This document shows, one piece after another, positions 1 to 7,803 of a stretch of 64,000 nt of DNA. The position numbers and the translations under genes are program-made. The stretch is from Firmicutes bacterium CAG:345. Lineage in GTDB: Bacteria; Bacillota_I; Bacilli_A; RFN20; CAG-288. Each line of letters starts with the position of its first letter. Within the stretch, counting starts at the first letter, position 1. Below the pieces are notes generated by a model. The model did no database searches. It was given only the letters and a program-made list of their open reading frames with translations, and was not told where the DNA came from. The DNA is taken from positions 230,799-294,798 of the forward strand of contig FR893385.1 in assembly GCA_000433315.1 (NCBI GenBank), given 5' to 3'.

Positions 1-818
1 ATTCCTGCTGTATCAAAAAAATTATAAAGTATACCATTATAGATTTTTTGACCTTCAACAATATCCCTTGTTGTTCCTTCTATTGAAGTAACAATTGCTT
101 TTTCTTCTCCTAAAATATTATTCAGCAATGTACTTTTTCCAACATTTGGCTGTCCGATTATAACTACTTTTACACCATTAAATAAATAATTATTAGCAGA
201 TGTAGCTTTTCTTAACTCAATTACTTTTTCAATCAATTTATCCAACATTATACAAGCTTTTTCTTCTTCATCTGTATACTCTTCTGGATAATCTAATATT
301 TGTAAGAAATAGGCATAAAGATAATTTATATCATTTTCAATTTCTTCTAAAAACTTTTTTAATTCGTTATTTTCTTCATTGGCTTTTAAATTAGCTTTTT
401 TTGTAGGAGCATGAATTAAAGCATTGATTCTTTCAGCATCAACAATATTCATTTTACCATTAATAACTGCTTTTAAAGAAAATTCTCCTTTTTCCGCTAA
501 TCTTGCACCATATTTTAATGCTACTGATATAAGATTTTGTGCAATATATGGAGAGCCATGCAAATAAAACTCAACTGTATCTTCTCCAGTGAAAGAATGA
601 GGAGCTTCAAAAAATATAACAACAGCTTCATCTATAAAATTATCTTCATCTTTAAGCTTTAAAAAATAAGCTTTTCGCGGTAAAATTTTATCAATTTTTT
701 TAGTTGTTATATGGCTTAAGATATCTTTGCTTAAAGGTCCAGAAATTCTAATAACACTAAGTGCCGTAGGAGCTCCTATTGGAGTAGCACTAGCAACAAT
801 TGTATCTGTAAAAATCAT
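1..818 (-). CDS. mnmE: tRNA modification GTPase MnmE (TrmE), 3' end beyond window
   Basis: MnmE works with MnmG (and FAD, 5,10-methylene-THF) to place the carboxymethylaminomethyl group on U34 of some tRNAs. The reading frame starts at an ATG at 816-818 (MIFTDTIVASATPIG), matching the family's N-terminal tetrahydrofolate-binding domain. It remains open to the window edge, so about 272 of the usual ~455 residues are visible. The G1 P-loop GQPNVGKSTLLN lies near positions 125-160 and the G3 motif DTAG is at the very edge. The C-terminal G4/G5 motifs and the catalytic Cys box are outside the window. It is the last visible gene of the minus-strand rpmH-rnpA-yidC-jag series and is separated from jag by a terminator hairpin, so it may have partly independent expression. 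Confidence 0.95.
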   Translation of the reverse strand, partial: MIFTDTIVASATPIGAPTALSVIRISGPLSKDILSHITTKKIDKILPRKAYFLKLKDEDNFIDEAVVIFFEAPHSFTGEDTVEFYLHGSPYIAQNLISVALKYGARLAEKGEFSLKAVINGKMNIVDAERINALIHAPTKKANLKANEENNELKKFLEEIENDINYLYAYFLQILDYPEEYTDEEEKACIMLDKLIEKVIELRKATSANNYLFNGVKVVIIGQPNVGKSTLLNNILGEEKAIVTSIEGTTRDIVEGQKIYNGILYNFFDTAG

Positions 819-826
819 ATATATAC

Positions 827-850
827 AAAAAGGCACATTATGTGCCTTTT
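827..850 (-). terminator. intrinsic terminator between jag and mnmE
   Basis: A 7-bp GC-containing stem (AGGCACA/TGTGCCT) extended by A-T pairs with a 3-nt loop. On the minus strand it is followed by a short U-run. The 3' base of the stem overlaps the jag stop codon. It sits 9 nt before the mnmE start, so it would attenuate readthrough into mnmE. Confidence 0.7.
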
Positions 851-1478
851 AATTCCCTTCTTCAGAAGCAGCAGGCTTCTCAGTAGTTTTTTTAATTGTG
901 ACATGACGATTTCTACCAACGCCAACTGATTCAGTAGTGATATATGGCTCATCAGCTAAAGCAGCATGAATAACGCGTCTTTCATCGCTTGTCATTGGAT
1001 CGAGTTCCGCTGTAACACCAGTTCTTCTAACTTCGCTGGCAACTCTTTTAGCAATACGAGTAATTCTTTGATATTTTTCATCTTTATAATTATCACAGTT
1101 AAGAAGAATACGATAATGACCACCAAACTTATTAAAACAAGCAGATCTTGTCAATTCATTTAATGCTCTTAATGTTTCACCATTATGACCTATAACCTTT
1201 GGAGAATAATCAGAACTAATATCAATTTTGATAACATCATCGCTCAATGTTGCAGTTGCTTTTATAGATAATTCGAGCATTTCTCCAATTGTTTCAAGAT
1301 AATTGACAGCAAATTCAATAACATCAGCTAAAGTATAAATTCCAATAGTTACTTTACGACTAAATAATTTTTTTACATCAGAAATTACGTAATACTCTAT
1401 TTCTTCTGGCTTTTTTCCAAGATCAGCTGCTGCAAGTTGCAAAGCTTCTTGTTCTGTTTTTCCTTCAAAAGTTTTCAT
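849..1478 (-). CDS. jag: Jag/KhpB (EloR) RNA-binding protein
   Basis: This is an RNA-binding cell-envelope regulator (KhpB/EloR, SpoIIIJ-associated), known in Firmicutes to pair with KhpA and influence cell elongation. The 209 residues show the family order. First is an N-terminal Jag_N domain (MKTFEGKTEQEALQLAAADL). A KH domain follows, with the GHNGETLRALNELTR segment near residues 97-111. A C-terminal R3H domain carries ERRVIHAAL and SVGVGRNRHVTI. The start codon lies 4 nt after the yidC stop, the classical yidC-jag coupling. The C-terminus is a short acidic tail. The family assignment is secure; the regulatory role is from homologues. Confidence 0.95.
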   Translation of the reverse strand: MKTFEGKTEQEALQLAAADLGKKPEEIEYYVISDVKKLFSRKVTIGIYTLADVIEFAVNYLETIGEMLELSIKATATLSDDVIKIDISSDYSPKVIGHNGETLRALNELTRSACFNKFGGHYRILLNCDNYKDEKYQRITRIAKRVASEVRRTGVTAELDPMTSDERRVIHAALADEPYITTESVGVGRNRHVTIKKTTEKPAASEEGN

Positions 1479-1481
1479 TTT

Positions 1482-2858
1482 TTATCCTCTTCTAACACTA
1501 AAACGTGCATCTTTTTTTACTTTTTTATTACGATTCCAACTTGGACCATTGGCAGTACCAATACCATTTTTGTGACGTTTATGCTTTTGATAAAATTCAA
1601 GAATAAGTGTTTGTGCAAGAGTAAACATAGAACCAACAATCCAATAAATTGTCATAGCAGCAGGCAATGATATACCCATAAATATAATGAATATGAGCAT
1701 GAATATAGAAACATATTTCATGGTCTTTTGTTGGGAAGACTCCTGAACTTTAACTGTTCGTGTAACTAAATTTTTCTCTTTCCATTTATTTATCCATTGA
1801 GGAGTCATTGTTGAGCATATTTGTCCAATAACCATCAATAAGAATAAAACAATAGCAAATGGAGTCTCTTGACTAAACGATCTTATAGCATTCCAAGTTG
1901 TTGTTGTTAATTGAAGATTAAATACAGTACCTTGAGTTAAAATAGCTGAGCCTTGTAAAGCTGACCAAACGCAAATAAATATAATGAATTGAGGAATCAT
2001 CAAAACGATTTGTAAAAATGGGTGAACTTTATTTTCTTTGTAAAGTTTCATTTGCTCTTGAGCAAAACGTTGTTTATCCTCAACATTAGTATCAATATTT
2101 GGATATTTTTGCTGTAAAGCAGCAATTTTAGGTTGAAGCTCACTCATTCTTGTTTGCGATAATGTAATTGGGAAAGTAATCAACAATACAACAGAACGAA
2201 TAATAATAGTCACTAATAATATAGCGGCAACTTGTCCCCATCCAGATGTACCAAAAGTCAAAGTAAAATAATGAAGCATACAGGCAATTGGATAAACAAA
2301 TAATCCTTCAAGGAATCCATAATCAGTAAATGCTTGTCCCCATGTTTTTCCAGATACATATCTTTCGTTTCCTTCAAATCCAAAATATCCACTAGTTGGA
2401 GTAATACAAGCAGTTGAAGACTGTATTCCTCTTGTTAATGAAGATTGGTAATAAGTAATATAACTTTTACCAGGTACATTATTTACACCAATTTCATTCT
2501 TAGCTTCTTCCACCCAAGTATTATAATTATAGAATAATTCAGCTTGACCATCTTTATTATATCCTGCATAACGAGCAAAGCTTTCAATTTTGTTTCCTTC
2601 ATTATCCACTGGACAAATGTCAGAGTTTAAATATTCTTGAACCTTATTATCAATAAATGTATTAAAGTCTTCTTGTGGAATTAAAATTCCATTATTTTGT
2701 GCAGTAGTATTAATTGATTCAATATTATTTTTAGCGTAAATAGAAATCATTTCTGCTTGATCTTGAACATTGCAAAAAGATTTTGTACAGCTTGATAAAA
2801 CTCCTACTGCAAAGACAATTCCTAAGCTAAATAAGAATCTTTTAAAGAATTTTTTCAA
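1482..2858 (-). CDS. yidC: Membrane protein insertase YidC/Oxa1 (SpoIIIJ type), lipoprotein
   Basis: YidC inserts and folds membrane proteins, alone or with SecYEG. The N-terminus is a lipoprotein signal with lipobox LSSC at about residues 21-24. The Oxa1 core begins near residue 185. Its first conserved helix carries the hydrophilic-groove arginine (VTIIIRSVVLLITFP), followed by the cytoplasmic hairpin SQTRMSELQPKIAALQQKYPN and three or four further membrane segments, then a basic tail (KHKRHK...RRG) suited to ribosome contact. At 458 residues it is longer than typical Firmicutes YidC (about 260-290). The extra length is a ~160-residue extracytoplasmic segment between the lipobox and the first core helix. 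It lies between rnpA (5 nt upstream) and jag (3 nt downstream). Confidence 0.96.
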   Translation of the reverse strand: MKKFFKRFLFSLGIVFAVGVLSSCTKSFCNVQDQAEMISIYAKNNIESINTTAQNNGILIPQEDFNTFIDNKVQEYLNSDICPVDNEGNKIESFARYAGYNKDGQAELFYNYNTWVEEAKNEIGVNNVPGKSYITYYQSSLTRGIQSSTACITPTSGYFGFEGNERYVSGKTWGQAFTDYGFLEGLFVYPIACMLHYFTLTFGTSGWGQVAAILLVTIIIRSVVLLITFPITLSQTRMSELQPKIAALQQKYPNIDTNVEDKQRFAQEQMKLYKENKVHPFLQIVLMIPQFIIFICVWSALQGSAILTQGTVFNLQLTTTTWNAIRSFSQETPFAIVLFLLMVIGQICSTMTPQWINKWKEKNLVTRTVKVQESSQQKTMKYVSIFMLIFIIFMGISLPAAMTIYWIVGSMFTLAQTLILEFYQKHKRHKNGIGTANGPSWNRNKKVKKDARFSVRRG

Positions 2859-2863
2859 TGGGA

Positions 2864-3196
2864 TTAGTCCTCCTTTGATATTTTTTTAAGAATAGTATCA
2901 ATTTCATCTTTTATAACTTGGAAAGAAGTTTCCAAATAAGATGGACGAACCACTATTACAATATCATATTTTAAATCATTAATACCCAAAAGTTCAATAA
3001 TTGACCTTAATTGTCTTCTAATTTTAACTCTTTTATGAGCCTTTCCAACTTTTTTACTGACAGAAAGCCCAAATCTAAAATGGCCTATTTCATTTGGATA
3101 GTAATAAATAGTTAAAAAAGGAGAATTTAATCTTTGCTTATGTTTATAGACATTATCAAATTCGGAGTTTTTTATTAGGTGATAATCTTTATTCAC
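2864..3196 (-). CDS. rnpA: Ribonuclease P protein component
   Basis: RnpA is the small basic protein of RNase P, which binds the catalytic RNA and the 5' leader of pre-tRNAs. The 110 residues contain the family signature region: NEIGHFRFGLSVSKKVG followed by KAHKRVKIRRQLR, i.e. the RNR-type motif near residues 45-65. The length is typical (~110-120). It starts 66 nt after the rpmH stop, with a terminator hairpin in between, and runs directly into yidC with a 5-nt gap. An RBS-like GGAG lies just upstream of the ATG. Confidence 0.95.
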   Translation of the reverse strand: MNKDYHLIKNSEFDNVYKHKQRLNSPFLTIYYYPNEIGHFRFGLSVSKKVGKAHKRVKIRRQLRSIIELLGINDLKYDIVIVVRPSYLETSFQVIKDEIDTILKKISKED

Positions 3197-3214
3197 AAAT
3201 TTCTCCTTTATTAT

Positions 3215-3242
3215 AAAAAGCCACTAGCGAGCTAGTGGTTTT
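3215..3242 (-). terminator. intrinsic terminator/attenuator after rpmH
   Basis: A perfect 8-bp stem CCACTAGC/GCTAGTGG with a 2-nt loop, flanked by A- and T-runs. On the minus strand the hairpin is followed by a U-rich tract. It lies between rpmH and rnpA, so it probably reduces transcription of rnpA-yidC-jag relative to rpmH. Confidence 0.8.
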
Positions 3243-3262
3243 AATAGTCTTATTAATTTTAA

Positions 3263-3397
3263 TTAAGCAGATAAGACTTTTCTGCCTTTATGCCGACGAC
3301 GCGCAATTACTTTGCGACCACCCGGAGTAGACATACGAGCGCGAAAACCGTTTACGGATTGTTTCTTACGCTTACTGGGTTGATATGTTCTTTTCAT
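3263..3397 (-). CDS. rpmH: 50S ribosomal protein L34
   Basis: A 44-residue, very basic protein that begins MKRTYQPSKRKKQS and ends RRRHKGRKVLSA, the canonical L34 sequence from end to end. L34 is a late-assembling large-subunit protein. A strong RBS (AGGAGG) lies 8 nt upstream of the ATG. It heads the rpmH-rnpA-yidC-jag-mnmE series normally found beside oriC. The 170 bp upstream (3398-3567) are AT-rich, with no DnaA-box cluster that I can recognise, and dnaA is not adjacent. Confidence 0.97.
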   Translation of the reverse strand: MKRTYQPSKRKKQSVNGFRARMSTPGGRKVIARRRHKGRKVLSA

Positions 3398-3567
3398 ATC
3401 TTTGACCTCCTAGAATTCATGAAATAAATTCACGCGTTAGATATTATAACTGGAAAGATGTCTATAGTCAATATTTAAAATTATTTTTTAGTCCTTCATT
3501 TTATTAGAAATACATTTTTATTATTTGAATTTATAATTTATAAATAATCTAAATTCATGTTTGAAAA

Positions 3568-4095
3568 TTAATATTCTTTAACTTTTTTAACTTTTTTTAG
3601 TGCTTCTTTCCAGCCTAAATCCTTTACCCATGTAAGCCATATTCTTATTAATTTTGCTGTATCCTCATGCATACCATAGGAATCATTTCTTGTTTCAAAA
3701 TACTCTAAAGGCATATAGTCTTTATAATTTTTTCCATTATAAACTACAGTTGCAGCTATTCTATCACAGAGCATTTCTTTTACATAATTAAGTGGCATTT
3801 TTATCGGAACATACTTTTTTTCAACTTTAGAATATACTGTCCAATATTCAAAATGATGTTTATTTCGTCCTTTATGATGAAGCCAACTTAGAGAATACCC
3901 TATTTTTTCAATCTCTATGCTATTTGGAGATCTAACTCCAGAATAATATTTTGCTCCTGTATTAAATTCTCTTGGAGAGTATTTTGACAAATCATGTCTT
4001 AGCCCTTGCCAAAATATTCCGCAATAAAAACTATATTTAATAACCAAATGTCTATGATGTGTTATTGTTTTAAAGTGTTTAATAGGATGAATCAT
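3568..4095 (-). CDS. DUF5662 family protein (HD-like)
   Basis: This matches the DUF5662 family of uncharacterised Firmicutes proteins. Visible hallmarks are an N-terminal HPIKHFKTITHHRHLV, then GLRHDLSKYSPREF and HHKGRNKHHFEYW, and a helical C-terminal half. The spaced His, HD and H..H residues recall a metal-binding HD-type site, but no activity is established. I place the start at the ATG at 4093-4095, which has AAGGAG 6-8 nt upstream. The frame is open for 16 more codons upstream, but those lack an RBS and have no family match. It is a single gene on the minus strand between rpmH and the divergent surface-protein operon. Confidence 0.75.
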   Translation of the reverse strand: MIHPIKHFKTITHHRHLVIKYSFYCGIFWQGLRHDLSKYSPREFNTGAKYYSGVRSPNSIEIEKIGYSLSWLHHKGRNKHHFEYWTVYSKVEKKYVPIKMPLNYVKEMLCDRIAATVVYNGKNYKDYMPLEYFETRNDSYGMHEDTAKLIRIWLTWVKDLGWKEALKKVKKVKEY

Positions 4096-4245
4096 ATTTT
4101 TATCTCCTTCGACTATAATAATTCTTTTAAAAAGATAAATCAATTTGCTCTTTAAATTAAAAACATGCTTTATTTTTGCAATAATTATTCTAAATTAGCT
4201 TTTATTATGTGAGAGCTATAAAAGAGTAAGCTAGAAAGGAGAAAT

Positions 4246-5919
4246 ATGAATTTATTATTAAATATTTGCTTATTTTCTCTTATTGTAGTTTCTTCAAACT
4301 TCAAAAGCATTATCAAAGATACCAAAATTTTTAATTCCACATCAAAATCAGCTGTTGATATAAATAACAAAATAATTATAGAAGATTATGTTCTTACTTA
4401 TGACAAAGGCTCAGTAAATCTCAACAATGAATTAAAAAATTACGATATTATTTTAAATAAGAACACTTATTATACTTTTATATTACTTTTTTCAGACTCT
4501 GACTTTTTCAAATTAACTAACAACGATTTTCATCATACATTTTACATAAAAACTGATTATGAAGAAGATAGAAAAAGTTTTGTAGGATCTTATAAATTAG
4601 AAAAAGATAAAGAATATTCCATAGGAACAAACTTATTTCAATCAATTTATTTTTCCAACCAAAAAATATTCCTCAGCCTATATTGCAATGTTGATTCAAA
4701 TCTAAATAATTTTTCATTCAAATACTCTTATGAAGATATTCATTTTTTAAAAGTATGTGCATTGAAAGGCAACTATCAAAATTATTTAAAAGAAAATATT
4801 CCTAATTCTAAAAATCCAAAATCTTCAAAAATAAATATATTAAGCGATAAAAACAATAAAATTGAATTGGATGCAAATAAAATTGATTGTTCATCTTTTC
4901 TACAGTATATTCAAGAATATTACATTTATTATGACAAATATAAAGAAGAATATCATCGACTAAATATAAATAACACTGATAACGCTTTCCCCTTTGGAAA
5001 ATATAGAACTTATTCTTTTGTTTATATGGAAGATAGTTTTCAAAAAATAAATATTTCCGTAAAAATAATAGATAATATTCCACCAATTGTTAAATCTAAA
5101 TGGAAAAACTTAACCATATCCTATAAAGAAATAAATAATTTCAATATTGAAAATTATATAGAAATATATGATGCTACACCAATTAAAGAAATTAAATTAT
5201 TAAATCTTCCTCAGCCCTATTCAATCGGTATTTTTTTGTTAAAAATAATCGTAATTGATAGTATATCTAATTCAACAGAAATAGAACTAAATATAAATGT
5301 TATCGATGATATCTTCCCTACTCTTATTTTTCCTTCTTATATTGAAATTTCAAAAAACAAATTTTTATCAGAAAATGATTATTTCAATATTGTTGATGCA
5401 AAAGATGATTTTCAAGTTCTAAAAACAGTCCACATGACTAATTATTTAGAAAATAGCAATAAAGAAGGAATTTACTTTATTACATGCAAAGCAGAAGATG
5501 AAAATGGAAATTCTATTAGTGGAACAACAAAAATTAAAATAATTGAAAACGAAAACAACTTTTTTTGGATTGTTAAAAATGAAATATTCACTTATATCAA
5601 TAACAAAATAGACATTCTCTCTGCCATAAATGAAATGAACTTGTTTTTCAAAAAAACTATTGTTTCATATACCCCAATAGATAACATGATTTCATTAAAC
5701 AGTTTCAACACTCCAGGTATCTTTAATTGCGAATTGATTGTACAAGATGAAAACGGAAAATCAGATTTGATTTCTTTAAAAATCAATGTTTTAAACAAAA
5801 CAATAGACAATAAACAAATATCATTTATCGAAAAGATTGTTGATTTTTTTACCAAAGTTATAAATTGGCTAAACTCTATTTCCAATTCAATAATTCAATG
5901 GATTAAATCTTTATTCTAA
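4246..5919 (+). CDS. Secreted protein with Ig-like (DUF5011/HYR-type) repeats
   Basis: I do not recognise a specific ortholog. The 557 residues begin with a short hydrophobic signal-like segment (LLLNICLFSLIVVSS) and are rich in Asn, Lys, Ile and Tyr. From about residue 270 there are at least three Ig-like units. Each begins with a 'V-x-D-x-x-P-P/T' type boundary (IIDNIPPIV, VIDDIFPTL) and ends with an I-x-V strand; one carries the DENGNS turn typical of DUF5011/HYR modules. The C-terminus is amphipathic to hydrophobic (FFTKVINWLNSISNSIIQWIKSLF region) with no LPXTG. A good RBS (AAAGGAG) precedes the ATG. It is followed after 18 nt by a second protein of the same type, so the two are probably one operon and act at the cell surface. 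Confidence 0.7.
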   Translation: MNLLLNICLFSLIVVSSNFKSIIKDTKIFNSTSKSAVDINNKIIIEDYVLTYDKGSVNLNNELKNYDIILNKNTYYTFILLFSDSDFFKLTNNDFHHTFYIKTDYEEDRKSFVGSYKLEKDKEYSIGTNLFQSIYFSNQKIFLSLYCNVDSNLNNFSFKYSYEDIHFLKVCALKGNYQNYLKENIPNSKNPKSSKINILSDKNNKIELDANKIDCSSFLQYIQEYYIYYDKYKEEYHRLNINNTDNAFPFGKYRTYSFVYMEDSFQKINISVKIIDNIPPIVKSKWKNLTISYKEINNFNIENYIEIYDATPIKEIKLLNLPQPYSIGIFLLKIIVIDSISNSTEIELNINVIDDIFPTLIFPSYIEISKNKFLSENDYFNIVDAKDDFQVLKTVHMTNYLENSNKEGIYFITCKAEDENGNSISGTTKIKIIENENNFFWIVKNEIFTYINNKIDILSAINEMNLFFKKTIVSYTPIDNMISLNSFNTPGIFNCELIVQDENGKSDLISLKINVLNKTIDNKQISFIEKIVDFFTKVINWLNSISNSIIQWIKSLF

Positions 5920-5937
5920 ATCAAAGAAAGGAAAAAT

Positions 5938-7803
5938 ATGAAAAAGAATATATTAGGATTATTAATCTTATCTTCACTACCACTATTTTCAACTATTTCA
6001 AATTTTAATACCACTAAAAACATAGAAGCTGTTATCAAACAGCCAATAAAAAAAGAAGCAACAAAAATTCAAGAACAATATTATCTTTCACAAAATCCTA
6101 ATGATACAAATAGACCTTATGAATTTGAAAAAGCTATAAATTCTTCTCAAATGGTATCAAAAACAAGTATAAAAGGATCATTAGAATACACTTTTAGTTC
6201 TAACTATATAGGTTACACAAATTCATTCGAAGGTTTTATTCAAATAAATTATAAACAAAATGATGATTTTTGGAACGCCAATGCAACTTATACACTAGTA
6301 TATCGCGGTACAATGTCATTAACTAAAGAAGACAAATATATTTCTGTCTTATCAGAAACAAAAGATAATAGCGGAATAACTACTTTACGCTTTTGTTTAG
6401 TAAATCTACCTGGAAATAATATTAAATTATTTAAATTTACCCAAAGTCAAAGCACTGGAAGTACTATCGAAAAATACAATTCTGCTCTATCTAAATTTAA
6501 TTCATTAGTAGCTCAAGGTACTAACTATTTATCAACAAGAGAAATCATTTCCTTTAAAAGGGACTCCAGTTATACATTAGAAGATGGTGGTGAAGCAACT
6601 GTATATACAAACGTTGATGAACACTTAACAATCAATCAAATTATTTCTACAATAAGTGCTAGAGATTTATTTGGCGAAAGTGTTCAAATAACCATAGGCG
6701 AAAATGATTATAACGCCAATAAGGTCGGAACCTATAGAGTTCCAGTAACCGCTACAGATTCGTATTCTCAGACAGCTTCCGCTACTATAATTGTTATCGT
6801 TGATGATTATGAAGCTCCTGTTATTACTACAAAAAAAGTTGAATTAAATTCAGACTCACCAATTTCTTTTGAAAATTTCAAAAAGAAATTAGAAGTAACA
6901 GATAATTATTATTCACCTGAAGAAATCACTTTAACATGTGTCGAAACATCAAATGGTTTTTCCTGGGATACAAACTTAATTTATGGAGATTATGCTGTAG
7001 CAATAAAAGCAACAGATAAAAGCAATAGAAGCGAAAACTATACTATAAGTGTAAAAGTTAATGATGCTGTCGCCCCTACCATTAAAGATTTATCAGGTAA
7101 TGTCCCTACTTCTCCAATAAGAATAGGATTATCAGCATTAAATTCTGATATAAACTCTCAAATTATTTCTTTATTTAAAGTTGAAGACGATCATGATGTT
7201 GGATTAGAGCCAACAATAAAAAACGGAACAGTTGAAAGAAAAGTTGGAAATTATAAAATCGTTTTACAAGCAGATGATACAGCAGGAAATCATACTGAAC
7301 TATTAGTTAATATCGAAGTATTCGCCGATAAAGTACCTGTTTTTATCTTAAATCCATTATTTGCTATCTCCTCCCCTGATCGACCACTATCATCTGAAGA
7401 TATAGAAGAATTAATTATTAACTCATTACCTAAAAATTATTCTAATTTAGCCATTGATGAAGAAGATTTAAATTCATATCTTCAAAATTCTTCTATAGAA
7501 TGTGAAAATACAATTAAATTTACATATAATGATGAAGATTCAAATAAAAAGTCATCAGCTTTAATTATATCTGTTCAAAAAGCACCATTTTCAGAAAATA
7601 ATATTTCGCCATCATTTTTGTCACAATTATTTAATTCATGGCAGACATTGTTTAATAATTTTAATAATATGACTATTACAAATTGGTTATTCATTATATT
7701 GTCGTCAATATTTACAGCAGGAATAATTGCATTAATTTATTTCATATATAAAAAGATAAATGAAAAGAAAGAACAAAAAAGCAATTCAAATGTAGAAGAA
7801 TAA
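5938..7803 (+). CDS. Membrane-anchored surface protein with Ig-like (DUF5011-type) repeats
   Basis: A 621-residue protein with an N-terminal signal peptide (KKNILGLLILSSLPLFSTIS) and a clear C-terminal transmembrane helix near residues 578-601 (NWLFIILSSIFTAGIIALIYF), followed by a charged cytoplasmic tail (KKINEKKEQKSN). The middle holds three or four Ig-like units; boundaries such as VDDYEAPVI and VNDAVAPTI and turns such as DTAGNH are typical of DUF5011/HYR repeats. The region before them (about 60-200) has no recognisable domain. The type I topology means the repeats face outward. RBS AAAGGA is 6 nt upstream. It shares an operon with the preceding Ig-like protein and ends at a perfect palindromic terminator. 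Function unknown; adhesion or envelope binding is a guess from the fold. Confidence 0.72.
   Translation: MKKNILGLLILSSLPLFSTISNFNTTKNIEAVIKQPIKKEATKIQEQYYLSQNPNDTNRPYEFEKAINSSQMVSKTSIKGSLEYTFSSNYIGYTNSFEGFIQINYKQNDDFWNANATYTLVYRGTMSLTKEDKYISVLSETKDNSGITTLRFCLVNLPGNNIKLFKFTQSQSTGSTIEKYNSALSKFNSLVAQGTNYLSTREIISFKRDSSYTLEDGGEATVYTNVDEHLTINQIISTISARDLFGESVQITIGENDYNANKVGTYRVPVTATDSYSQTASATIIVIVDDYEAPVITTKKVELNSDSPISFENFKKKLEVTDNYYSPEEITLTCVETSNGFSWDTNLIYGDYAVAIKATDKSNRSENYTISVKVNDAVAPTIKDLSGNVPTSPIRIGLSALNSDINSQIISLFKVEDDHDVGLEPTIKNGTVERKVGNYKIVLQADDTAGNHTELLVNIEVFADKVPVFILNPLFAISSPDRPLSSEDIEELIINSLPKNYSNLAIDEEDLNSYLQNSSIECENTIKFTYNDEDSNKKSSALIISVQKAPFSENNISPSFLSQLFNSWQTLFNNFNNMTITNWLFIILSSIFTAGIIALIYFIYKKINEKKEQKSNSNVEE

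Noticed and set aside
3398..3567. Origin of replication
   Set aside because: No DnaA-box cluster or AT-rich 13-mer array recognisable, and dnaA is absent.
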